NCBI GenBank assembly: GCA_041394845.1
Contig: JAWKHL010000002.1
Coordinates: 558,001 to 622,000, forward strand
Source: JAHCHG01 sp041394845
Lineage (GTDB): Bacteria > Acidobacteriota > Blastocatellia > Pyrinomonadales > Pyrinomonadaceae
Length of the DNA: 64,000 bases
Reading direction: 5' to 3'
The notes beneath the pieces were generated by a model. It did no database searches and was not told the DNA's origin. It was given only the letters and a program-made list of their open reading frames with translations. Numbering within the stretch: position 1 is the stretch's first letter; each line of letters begins with the position of its first letter. Shown one piece after another: positions 22,716-29,796 of this stretch. The position numbers and the translations under genes are program-made.

Positions 22716-23252
22716 TTAATGGCTGGTCGAAGACATGACGCTCGGCTGGGTGTCGAGATGTTTGTCGCAGGCTTGTTCGATCAGTTTGTCGATCTTGTCG
22801 GAGATCTTGCTCTCTTTGGCCAACCCGGCGTTGGTTACTTCGGACACGATCAGATATTTCGCTTTTTCCAACAGACTCTGTTCGCGGAAAGAGAGTTTTT
22901 TCTCGTTGCTCAAAAACGTCAGTTTTTTCAAAACGTCGGCCGCCTCAAAAACATCTCCCGATTGTAATTTCTCGTTGAACTCGCGTGAGCGGACTTTCCA
23001 GTCGCTGGAAACATCTTCAAAATCTTTTTCCAGATTATTGATCAGATTCTTAAACTGTTTCTCGGTGATAATCGGCCTCAGACCGACGGCTTCGACATTG
23101 GCGGTCGGAACAAAGATCGTCGAATTGTCGCTCAAAACGCGAAGCGCGTAAAAGCTCATCGAATTTCCTCCGATCTTTTTCTTTTCAATATCTTCCACCA
23201 GACAAACGCCCTGATTCGGATAGGCGACCTTTTGTCCTACGCTTAGTTCCAT
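22716..23252 (-). CDS. carD: CarD-family RNA polymerase-binding regulator
   Basis: 178 residues. The N-terminal RNA-polymerase-interacting (Tudor-like) domain begins LSVGQKVAYPNQGVCLVEDI, followed by FYALRVLSDNSTIFVPTANV. The C-terminal helical DNA-binding domain starts near residue 70, with REQSLLEKAKYLIVSEV. CarD proteins stabilise the open promoter complex, notably at rRNA promoters. The size is typical. A ribosome-binding site (AGGAGAG) lies just upstream of the start. Ends on the shared terminator with queF. Confidence 0.93.
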   Translation of the reverse strand: MELSVGQKVAYPNQGVCLVEDIEKKKIGGNSMSFYALRVLSDNSTIFVPTANVEAVGLRPIITEKQFKNLINNLEKDFEDVSSDWKVRSREFNEKLQSGDVFEAADVLKKLTFLSNEKKLSFREQSLLEKAKYLIVSEVTNAGLAKESKISDKIDKLIEQACDKHLDTQPSVMSSTSH

Positions 23253-23533
23253 AATAATTTTCTCTCCTTAATGTCTTATGTAAAAAAAATGAGACAGGAT
23301 AATTCGGTTTTGCGCCGAATCATCAACAAGCCAAAATACTGAGGTGTCTGGATTATATCATAAAAAACGGCCTTTTGGAAGAATTGCCCGGAAAAGCCCT
23401 TTTCCCGGCAATGGAGGATTCCGGTCCCTTCCGATGCCGTTGAATTTGATCGGACAACGGCGGCGTTGATCTTTCGGGGGATTTGAATGAAACTTTATAC
23501 CGCCCAAAATTGATCTTCTTGAGAGTTCGAAAA

Positions 23534-23845
23534 ATGCTCAAACCGGATGACAAGTTCGGTCGGCGCATAATTTGTTCGTTGATCGGCACGGGCGGAATGG
23601 GACGCGCGTCTCTGGGCGAAGATTCGAAAATCGAAAGACCGGTCGCCTTAAAAGTTCTGTTGCCACACGTCGCCGCCGGTTTTGAAGAGACAAGACGTTT
23701 TATTCGCCAGGCCAAAGCGGCCTCCGCGCGCTCAGTAGGCCCGCTATTCTGACGATCTGTGAGATCGGCCGGATCGTTGATCCGCGTTACATCGCTTCGG
23801 AATTTGTCGAAGGCGAAACCTTAAATCAGATTCAAAACAAGGCAA
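23534..23845 (+). pseudogene. Serine/threonine protein kinase remnant
   Basis: From the ATG at 23534, MLKPDDKFGRR leads into the glycine-rich loop GTGGMGRASLGED and the lysine motif ERPVALKVLLPHVAA, then FIRQAKAASA, the N-lobe of a PknB-like kinase. The frame then hits a stop at 23750-23752, while the next frame continues as PAILTICEIG and YIASEFVEGETLNQI. So there is a frameshift near 23735 and the rest of the kinase (catalytic loop, activation segment) is missing where the phoR end begins. A dead gene relic. Confidence 0.85.
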
Positions 23846-23849
23846 AGAT

Positions 23850-24926
23850 TTATCGGAGATTTTTCGGCAGTTCGATCGAAAAGGTCGAACCTTTGCCGAT
23901 GTCGGATCTGACCGTAACTTCGCCGCCGTGGAGGCGGGCCAGATGTTTGACGATGGCCAGACCGAGGCCGGTCCCGCCGATCTCGCGGCTGCGGGCGCGG
24001 TCGGCCCGGTAGAACCTTTCGAAGATCCGCTGGAGATGTTCCCCGGAAATGCCCTCGCCGGTGTCGGTTACCGAGATCGAATCCTTGATCCCGTTTTGCG
24101 CGTAGCTGACCGTTACGCTTCCGCCCCGCCGGTTGAATTTGATGGCGTTGTCGATCAGATTGGCCAGCATCTGTTCCAATCGCATGACGTCGGCGAAAAC
24201 CTGAACATCAGCCTTGACCTCATTGACCAGATCGATCTCCCTCTCCTCGGCCTTGGTCGAAAGATTGGTAAAGGTTTCGTCGATGTGCGGGGCGAGAGTG
24301 ACCTTTTTTATCTCGATCTTGATCTTGCCCGATTCGATCGACGAAAGTTCTAAAATGTCGTCGATCAGATGATGCATCCGTTCGGCGTTCTTGCGGATCA
24401 CGTTGAGGAACCTTTGATTGTTCTTTTTGTCGTCGATGGCGCCGTCCTCCAGCGTTTCGACGAAGGCCAGAATTGATGTCAAAGGCGTCCTCAGTTCGTG
24501 CGAGATATTGGAGAGAAATTCCTGCCTGACCTTTTCCAGATGCTCGATCTTGGTGATGTCGTAAAAAACCCCGACCGCGCTCTTGTTGTTGTCGATCTCG
24601 ATCGGGGCGATGTGAACGTCGTATTTGCGCCGGTCGACACCGGGAATTTCCAGCGTCAGGTCGGAGGATTTCTCTTCTTCGAGAGCCTGCCGGAACGCTT
24701 CGTGAAGACTAAGATCGCGGATCACCTCGCTCAAACGCTTGTTTTCAAGAGCCCCGTTCTGACGGGCAAAAGCCTGATAGGCTGCCGAGTTGGAGGTCAG
24801 GACGCGGGTATTGGCTCCGACAACTATCACGCCCTCGCGCATCGTTTCGAGGATCTTGCTCAGGATCGGGAGGGAAAGTTCCTTCTTCTCCTCCGTTTCC
24901 GAAAACCATGAATCTAAGAAGCTCAT
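23850..24926 (-). CDS. phoR: Sensor histidine kinase of the PhoR type
   Basis: 358 residues. No membrane segment, unlike classical PhoR. A PAS domain (about 22-130, ILETMREGVIVVGANTRVLT) is followed by HisKA with the phospho-acceptor His in FLSNISHELRTPLTS, then HATPase with N box NLIDNAIKFN, G1 DTGEGIS and G2 GGTGLGLAIVKHL. Phosphorylates the adjacent PhoB-type regulator; in the family it responds to phosphate through PhoU and the Pst transporter. The start overlaps the regulator stop by ATGA (24923-24926). The absence of membrane helices suggests cytoplasmic signal input or attachment through PhoU. Confidence 0.9.
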   Translation of the reverse strand: MSFLDSWFSETEEKKELSLPILSKILETMREGVIVVGANTRVLTSNSAAYQAFARQNGALENKRLSEVIRDLSLHEAFRQALEEEKSSDLTLEIPGVDRRKYDVHIAPIEIDNNKSAVGVFYDITKIEHLEKVRQEFLSNISHELRTPLTSILAFVETLEDGAIDDKKNNQRFLNVIRKNAERMHHLIDDILELSSIESGKIKIEIKKVTLAPHIDETFTNLSTKAEEREIDLVNEVKADVQVFADVMRLEQMLANLIDNAIKFNRRGGSVTVSYAQNGIKDSISVTDTGEGISGEHLQRIFERFYRADRARSREIGGTGLGLAIVKHLARLHGGEVTVRSDIGKGSTFSIELPKNLR

Positions 24927-25609
24927 TTAAATTCGATAAAGCGATACCCGACACCGACGACAGTTTCGATGCAGGTTCCGCAATCGCCCAGTTTTTGACG
25001 CAGTCGCCGGATGTGAACGTCGAGCGTTCGGGTATCTCCGAAATAGCTGTAGCCCCAGACATTGTCGAGCAGTTGCTGACGGGTGGCGACCCGGCCGACG
25101 TTTTTGACCAGATGCGTCAGCAGGGCGAATTCCTTGCGCGTCAGTTTGACGTTTTCTTCTTCGCACGAAACCCGCATATCGGCAAAATCGATGGCCAGTT
25201 TTTCATCTTCGTAAAACTTGACCGTGTCCTTGTCGACCCGGCGCAGAACGGCCCGAACGCGGGCGACCACCTCCTTGACCGAAAAAGGCTTGACGATGTA
25301 ATCGTCGGCGCCGATGTCGAGTCCGGCGATCCGGTCGGTCTCGGCCGCCTTGGCCGTCAGCATGATGATCGGCGTTTTTTCCGTCAACGGTTCGCGCCTG
25401 AGTCTCCGGCACAGTTCCATTCCGCTCATTCCCGGCAACATCAGATCGAGGATGATCAGCGTCGGCGGGTGCTTTTCGTCGAGCGCGAGGCGGAGGCCCT
25501 TTTCACCCGATTCGGCGATCACCGGACGAAACCCTTCGCGCTTAAAATTGTAATGCAAACTCTCGGCAATGTCGGCGTCGTCTTCGATTATCAAAATTTG
25601 TTGCAACAT
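24923..25609 (-). CDS. phoB: PhoB-type response regulator
   Basis: 228 residues from the ATG at 25609 (the longer upstream frame is made of repeat sequence). Receiver domain with the acidic pair IIEDDAD, the phosphorylated Asp in LIILDLMLPGMSG, Thr in IMLTAKA and Lys in DYIVKPFS. Winged-helix OmpR-type output domain follows: VKLTRKEFALLTHLVKN then TRTLDVHIRRLRQKLGD and VGVGYRF. Binds DNA as a dimer after phosphorylation. Encoded between phoU and phoR on the same strand, with phoR coupled to it. Confidence 0.93.
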   Translation of the reverse strand: MLQQILIIEDDADIAESLHYNFKREGFRPVIAESGEKGLRLALDEKHPPTLIILDLMLPGMSGMELCRRLRREPLTEKTPIIMLTAKAAETDRIAGLDIGADDYIVKPFSVKEVVARVRAVLRRVDKDTVKFYEDEKLAIDFADMRVSCEEENVKLTRKEFALLTHLVKNVGRVATRQQLLDNVWGYSYFGDTRTLDVHIRRLRQKLGDCGTCIETVVGVGYRFIEFK

Positions 25610-25616
25610 AAATTCA

Positions 25617-25696
25617 TTTTGGATTTTGGATTTTGGATTTGGGATTGCGGATTTCAAGTAAAAAATCCGCAATCCCAAATCCAAAATCCGAAATCT
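25617..25696. repeat. Hairpin of GATTTTG heptamers between phoU and phoB
   Basis: Left arm TTTTGGATTTTGGATTTTGG then GATTTGGGATTGCGGATTT; right arm AAATCCGCAATCCCAAATCC then AAAATCC, almost perfectly complementary over more than 30 bp with an 8-base loop near 25656-25663. It begins immediately at the phoU stop and may uncouple phoU from phoBR transcription. Confidence 0.92.
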
Positions 25697-26321
25697 ACAT
25701 GTGTTTAATAAAAACGGCCTCCTTCATATAAACTGTGAGTTCGCAAATGTTTTTGACGTAATCGCCGATCCGCTCCAGATGTTTGGCGACAAACAGAAAG
25801 CGCGCCAGCCGGGCCGATTGGCTGGCGTCTTGCGACATTGTTCTCATCCACTCCTGCACCAGATTATTATACAACCGATCGACTTCCTCATCCTTGGCGA
25901 TCAGCAGCCGCGCTTTTCCGGAATCGCTTTCGGTAAACGTGTCGAGCGCGGTTTGGAGCATGACCAACGTTATCCCGGCCATTTCGTCGAGTTTGCCGTA
26001 ACATCTCAGTTCCGGTTCGTCGTTCAGGAGAAGAGCCGTCCGGGCGATGCTGACGGCGTGGTCGGCGATCCGATCCAGAATCGGCATCAGTTTGATGATC
26101 GCGATCGCGATCCGCAGGTCGTCCTCAACGGGGCGTTGAACCGCCAACACTTCGATTCCCAGCTGATCGATCTCAATTTTCAGACGTTTGATTACCCGAT
26201 CGTGTTCAAGCACCCGACCGACCGTCGGGCTGTCCCGTTTAATGAGAGCGTACAATGAACGCTGTAAAGCAAGCTCAACCTCCCCTCCCATTAACAACAA
26301 ACGATCTCGTAATCTATTCAA
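25695..26321 (-). CDS. phoU: Phosphate-signalling protein PhoU
   Basis: 208 residues, two three-helix PhoU bundles. N-half: RDRLLLMGGEVELALQRSL, VLEHDRVIKRLKIEID and ILDRIADHAVSIARTALL. C-half: DEEVDRLYNNLVQEW and FLFVAKHLERIGDYVKNICE, the repeated E/DxxxD metal-binding pattern. PhoU links phosphate transport to the PhoR kinase. The start is an inferred TTG at 26321: a stop lies a few codons upstream in frame, no ATG is available, and GGGAG sits 7 bases upstream. No pst transport genes are in the window. Confidence 0.92.
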   Translation of the reverse strand: MNRLRDRLLLMGGEVELALQRSLYALIKRDSPTVGRVLEHDRVIKRLKIEIDQLGIEVLAVQRPVEDDLRIAIAIIKLMPILDRIADHAVSIARTALLLNDEPELRCYGKLDEMAGITLVMLQTALDTFTESDSGKARLLIAKDEEVDRLYNNLVQEWMRTMSQDASQSARLARFLFVAKHLERIGDYVKNICELTVYMKEAVFIKHM

Positions 26322-26522
26322 TTCGCGCTCCCGTGATTTTCAATGTTCCGGTCAGTTGGAAGTACGGAACAAAGCTTACGTAAAGAACCCTTTTACAGAT
26401 CATAAGTCAGATTAGGTGCGGGGTTTAAATTGGATATGAACAAAATGTTAAATAAATGTTAAATCAGAAGGTTGGCGGCGTGAGAAAGGGGAAAAATTTC
26501 AGCTTTCAAATTTGAAATATGG

Positions 26523-26560
26523 GAGAAATCCAAAATCCAAAATCTAAAACCCAAAATCGC
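26523..26560. repeat. AAATCCA/AAATCTA heptamer tract
   Basis: One-sided tract GAAATCCAAAATCCAAAATC then TAAAACCCAAAATCG with period 7, ending at the sixA stop at 26560. The rest of the 240-bp gap to phoU shows no gene. Confidence 0.8.
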
Positions 26561-27045
26561 TACAGTTGTTTCGGCCGCAGGAACTCCCGCAGGCGGCCGC
26601 TTCCCGGAGCGATCTCGCTCCAGTCGGAGATTTCCAGATCGATCACCGCCAGGGACGCCGTCGGCATCGTTTCGAACCGTCCGGTCAAAACCCGAACGGC
26701 ATTTTCAAATGTCGGATTATGACCGACCAGCAAGGCCGAGGCGAAGCCGTCGTCCAATTCGGAGGCGATCTCCAGAATCTCCGATGTGGCGGCGCCGTAA
26801 ATCCTCTGGTCAAAACGGATTTCGGCGTCCAGATCGGCGGCTTTTTTAACCAGAAAGGCCGTCTGTTTGGCGCGCTCGGCCGGGGAGCTGATGATGGTTT
26901 GCGGGAGAAATTCGCTGTCCCGCATCGTTTTGCCCATCAACGGTGCGGCCTTTTCGCCGCGCTCGTTCAAGGGGCGTTGAAAGTCCGAAAAATTGGGATT
27001 ATCCCAGCTCGATTTGGCGTGGCGAAGCAGATAAAGCGTTTTCAT
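26560..27045 (-). CDS. sixA: SixA-like phosphohistidine phosphatase
   Basis: 161 residues of the histidine-phosphatase superfamily. The catalytic RHG-type motif is LYLLRHAKSSW with the nucleophile His9, followed by IISSPAERAKQTA and the second His in LLVGHNPTFENAVR. SixA removes phosphate from His of phosphotransfer proteins; in many bacteria close relatives act on small molecules, so substrate is open. Next to the CBS gene (3-bp gap) and the phosphate-signalling genes. Its last codons adjoin the heptamer tract. Confidence 0.88.
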   Translation of the reverse strand: MKTLYLLRHAKSSWDNPNFSDFQRPLNERGEKAAPLMGKTMRDSEFLPQTIISSPAERAKQTAFLVKKAADLDAEIRFDQRIYGAATSEILEIASELDDGFASALLVGHNPTFENAVRVLTGRFETMPTASLAVIDLEISDWSEIAPGSGRLREFLRPKQL

Positions 27046-27048
27046 AGA

Positions 27049-27513
27049 TTATTTCCCGGCTATTTCCCTTAAAATGATCCGCCGCGGCCGGCCGATGGCT
27101 TTGAGCGTCGAATAAACCTTTTTCCTGACGGATTTTTTCCGGGGACCGGAAAGAAGAAAATCCGTGATTGATACTATACCAACCAGTTCTTCGTTTTTTC
27201 CAACTACGGGCAGGCGTTTGACCTGATTTTTGCGCATTTTTTTGAGAGCCTTGGTGATTCGGTCGGCGGAGCGGCATTTGATCACCCGGTGGCCGAGAAG
27301 CGATTTGACTCTGATCTCGGATGCTTTTTTGTCGCCGTCGGCGACGGCCAGGCAAATATCGCGATCGGTGATCATCCCGATAACTTTTTGTTCGTCATCA
27401 ACAACCGGAATGACGCCGCAATCGCGCCGGTGCATCGCCCCGGCGACCTCGGTCAAACTGTCCTCGGCCCGGCAGGTGGCGACCTCGGTTTTCATTAATT
27501 TTTTGACTTTCAT
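27049..27513 (-). CDS. Tandem CBS-domain protein
   Basis: 154 residues comprising two CBS motifs: KLMKTEVATCRAEDSLTEVA with CGVIPVVDDEQKVIGMITDRD, and SADRITKALKKM with VKRLPVVGKNEELVGIVSITD. A basic tail (RKKSVRKKVYSTLKAIGRPRR) follows, which could bind nucleic acid. Such stand-alone CBS pairs bind adenine nucleotides and sense energy state. Probably co-transcribed with sixA, diverging from the Ppx gene. Confidence 0.88.
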   Translation of the reverse strand: MKVKKLMKTEVATCRAEDSLTEVAGAMHRRDCGVIPVVDDEQKVIGMITDRDICLAVADGDKKASEIRVKSLLGHRVIKCRSADRITKALKKMRKNQVKRLPVVGKNEELVGIVSITDFLLSGPRKKSVRKKVYSTLKAIGRPRRIILREIAGK

Positions 27514-27563
27514 AAAAAACCCGTTAGAAATTTATTTGTGATTTGTTTATTATCTCTTAAAAG

Positions 27564-29135
27564 ATGAAAACACAAAAACTCGCAGCCATAGATATTGGTT
27601 CGAATTCGCTCAAACTCGTTATTATCGAGGCCGCCGCGAGCGACTCTTTCACGGTCATCTTGCAGGAAAGAGAGCGCGTTCGACTCGGCCATGAGACTCT
27701 TCGAACTCATCATCTGTCGGATGAGGCGATCGATCTTTCGGCCGAAGCGATCGCCCGGTTTCGTTCGATCGCCGAAAGCCGCGAGGTGGACGCCATCATC
27801 GCCGTGGCCACGGCTTCGGTCAGAAGCGCCAAAAACTCCGCCCGCTTTGTCAGCGAGATCAAACGCCGGACGGGGATCACGGTCGAGGTTTTGTCCTCGG
27901 TCGAAGAGGCGCGTTTGATCGGCATCGCGGTGGCGCAAAACCTCGGAATGGAAAAAAACGGATCGCTCCTTAATATCGACATCGGCGGCGGTTCGACCGA
28001 GATCTCGCTGATGAAAGACGGCGAGCCTTACAAACTTTTCTCTTTGAAACTCGGGGCGGTCGGGCTGACGGAGAAATTTCTGCTGAGCGATCCGCCCGAC
28101 AAAAATGAGATCAAAAGGGTGCGCCGCGAGATCAAATTCGCGCTGGAGAGACCTTTGCGCAAGATCGGCGCCGGGGCTTCGTGGCAGGCTTCGACCGGGA
28201 CCTCCGGGACCATTCTCAATCTGGGAAGTCTGCTCAATTTTCAGGGTGAGGGCGTCGAGATCATCGATCCGAAGATCGAACTGACAAAACTCAGGGCTTT
28301 GAACAAAACCATTTCCCGGATGACGCTCGAAAGCCGCATCGGTCTGCCCATCATCAGCCCCCAGCGGGCCGAGGTGATCGTCGCCGGCGGGCTGATCCTC
28401 GAAGGCGTGATGCACGCTTTCGGGGTCGAAACCCTGCAACCTTGCACTTACGCTCTGAGGGAAGGGGTCATCATCGACTATCTGCGCGAGATCGAGGCCG
28501 AGGCTCTGCCGCCGGTGCCCGATGTCGAGGACATCAAACTGCGCGACATTTTCGCCATCGGCCGCCGGTACGGTTACGAAGAAAGACACGCTCTTCAGGT
28601 GGCCGGGCTGGCCGAGAAGATCTTCGACGCATTGGCGCCGATTTACGATCTCAGACGCCACGGCCGGATCTTCCTGTCGGCGGCCGCTCTTTTGCACGAT
28701 GTCGGTTATCACATCTCGCACGAATCGCATCACAAGCATTCGCTTTATCTGATCAAGCATTCGGAGATAACCGGCTTTTCCGAATCGGAAAAAACGATCA
28801 TCGGCAATATCGCCCGGTATCACCGGGGCGCTCTGCCGAAGGAAAAACATCTCGATTTTATGGCGTTAAGCGGCAAGGACCGCCGTCTGGTCAGCCGTCT
28901 CGGGGCCATTCTGCGGCTGGCCGACGCGCTCGACCGGGGTTATGAAAATCACGTTCGGGACGTGGAGTTCAAGCCCGAAGGGGAAAACCTTTACCTCAAG
29001 CTGATCAGCGATCAGGACTGCCGGATCGAATATCAGGCGATCGAAAAAAAGAAGGATCTTTTTGAGAAAGCCTTTGACTGTCGCCTGATCCCGCTCCATA
29101 ACGCCGGCAAAACCCGGGCGTCGGCCAGACTTTGA
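27564..29135 (+). CDS. Ppx/GppA phosphatase with C-terminal HD domain
   Basis: 523 residues. N-terminal actin-like ASKHA half: AAIDIGSNSLKLVIIEAA, DAIIAVATASVRSAKN, NIDIGGGSTEISLM and STGTSGTILNLG, the exopolyphosphatase/pppGpp phosphatase motifs. The C-terminal half is an HD domain with HALQVAGLAEKIF, AALLHDVGYHI and HHKHSLYLI. It hydrolyses polyphosphate or the gamma phosphate of pppGpp; which one cannot be told. Neighbouring phoU-phoBR and sixA point to phosphate homeostasis. Divergent from the CBS gene across 50 bp. Confidence 0.9.
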   Translation: MKTQKLAAIDIGSNSLKLVIIEAAASDSFTVILQERERVRLGHETLRTHHLSDEAIDLSAEAIARFRSIAESREVDAIIAVATASVRSAKNSARFVSEIKRRTGITVEVLSSVEEARLIGIAVAQNLGMEKNGSLLNIDIGGGSTEISLMKDGEPYKLFSLKLGAVGLTEKFLLSDPPDKNEIKRVRREIKFALERPLRKIGAGASWQASTGTSGTILNLGSLLNFQGEGVEIIDPKIELTKLRALNKTISRMTLESRIGLPIISPQRAEVIVAGGLILEGVMHAFGVETLQPCTYALREGVIIDYLREIEAEALPPVPDVEDIKLRDIFAIGRRYGYEERHALQVAGLAEKIFDALAPIYDLRRHGRIFLSAAALLHDVGYHISHESHHKHSLYLIKHSEITGFSESEKTIIGNIARYHRGALPKEKHLDFMALSGKDRRLVSRLGAILRLADALDRGYENHVRDVEFKPEGENLYLKLISDQDCRIEYQAIEKKKDLFEKAFDCRLIPLHNAGKTRASARL

Positions 29136-29241
29136 CGGGGTTGAAAAAAGAGATCAGGTGAGGTTTTTTCGTTCCGGGGGAGGATCTCAGATTTTTCAAA
29201 AACCCTACGGCTTTATCAAATAAAAATGCAGGAGAAAAATT

Positions 29242-29667
29242 ATGTGGAAGGATTTTAAAGAATTTATCGCCCGTGGCAATTTGATGGATCTGGCCATCGG
29301 TTTTATCATGGGCGCGGCTTTTTCGACCGTCGTCAAATCATTTACCGAAGGGCTGATCATGCCGATCGTCGGAATGATAACCGGCGGCGATGATCTCAAA
29401 GCCAAGTTCATCGACCTGAGCGGAAAGCTTTCCTCGGGAGCGTCGGCCGAACAGATCGAAGCGGCCAAAAAAGCGGGCGAACCGCTTTTGATGTACGGAC
29501 AGTTCATCAGCGACATGATCAATTTCCTGATCGTCGCCGTCCTGATGTTCTTTTTGGCGCGTTACACCATAAAACTGTTCAAAGGATTGGAGGCCGCCCC
29601 GGCCGGACCGAGCGCCGAAGAACAACTCCTGACCGAGATCCGGGATATTTTGAAGGAGAAGAAGTAA
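29242..29667 (+). CDS. mscL: Large-conductance mechanosensitive channel
   Basis: 141 residues. FKEFIARGNLMDLAIGFIMGAAFSTVVKS is the M1 helix with the MscL signature, the loop (about 45-80) is typical in length, the M2 helix reads FLIVAVLMFFLARYTIKLF, and the C-terminal helix LLTEIRDILKEKK is present. A homopentameric inner-membrane safety valve against osmotic downshock. GGAG lies 8 bases upstream of the ATG. The stop is followed at once by the repeat at 29668. Confidence 0.95.
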   Translation: MWKDFKEFIARGNLMDLAIGFIMGAAFSTVVKSFTEGLIMPIVGMITGGDDLKAKFIDLSGKLSSGASAEQIEAAKKAGEPLLMYGQFISDMINFLIVAVLMFFLARYTIKLFKGLEAAPAGPSAEEQLLTEIRDILKEKK

Positions 29668-29790
29668 GCAGTGAGCGGTGAGCAGTGATGGGTGATAAGT
29701 GATGGGTGATGGGTAATAAAGAGAAGTCTGAATTCTGTTTACCCATCACCTATCACCCATCACCCCATTTAACAGCTATCTCACCGCTTG
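29668..29790. repeat. Compound hairpin of GTGAGC and GTGATGG units
   Basis: Left: GCAGTGAGCGGTGAGCAGTG then GGTGATAAGTGATGGGTGAT units (29668-29714). Right: ACCCATCACCTATCACCCAT (29741-29760) and CTATCTCACCGC (29776-29787), complementary in order. It stands between the converging mscL and VIT/VWA genes. Confidence 0.85.
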
Positions 29791-29796
29791 TTCCCT

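Noticed and set aside
23534..23752. Intact protein kinase
   Set aside because: The frame stops after the N-lobe and the continuation is in another frame and lacks catalytic-loop motifs.
24923..25684. Longer start of the PhoB regulator at 25684
   Set aside because: The additional 25 residues come from the GATTTTG hairpin; receiver domains begin just after the ATG at 25609.
27510..28850. 446-residue minus-strand frame in the Ppx/GppA gene
   Set aside because: Shadow frame; the plus-strand product has all family motifs.
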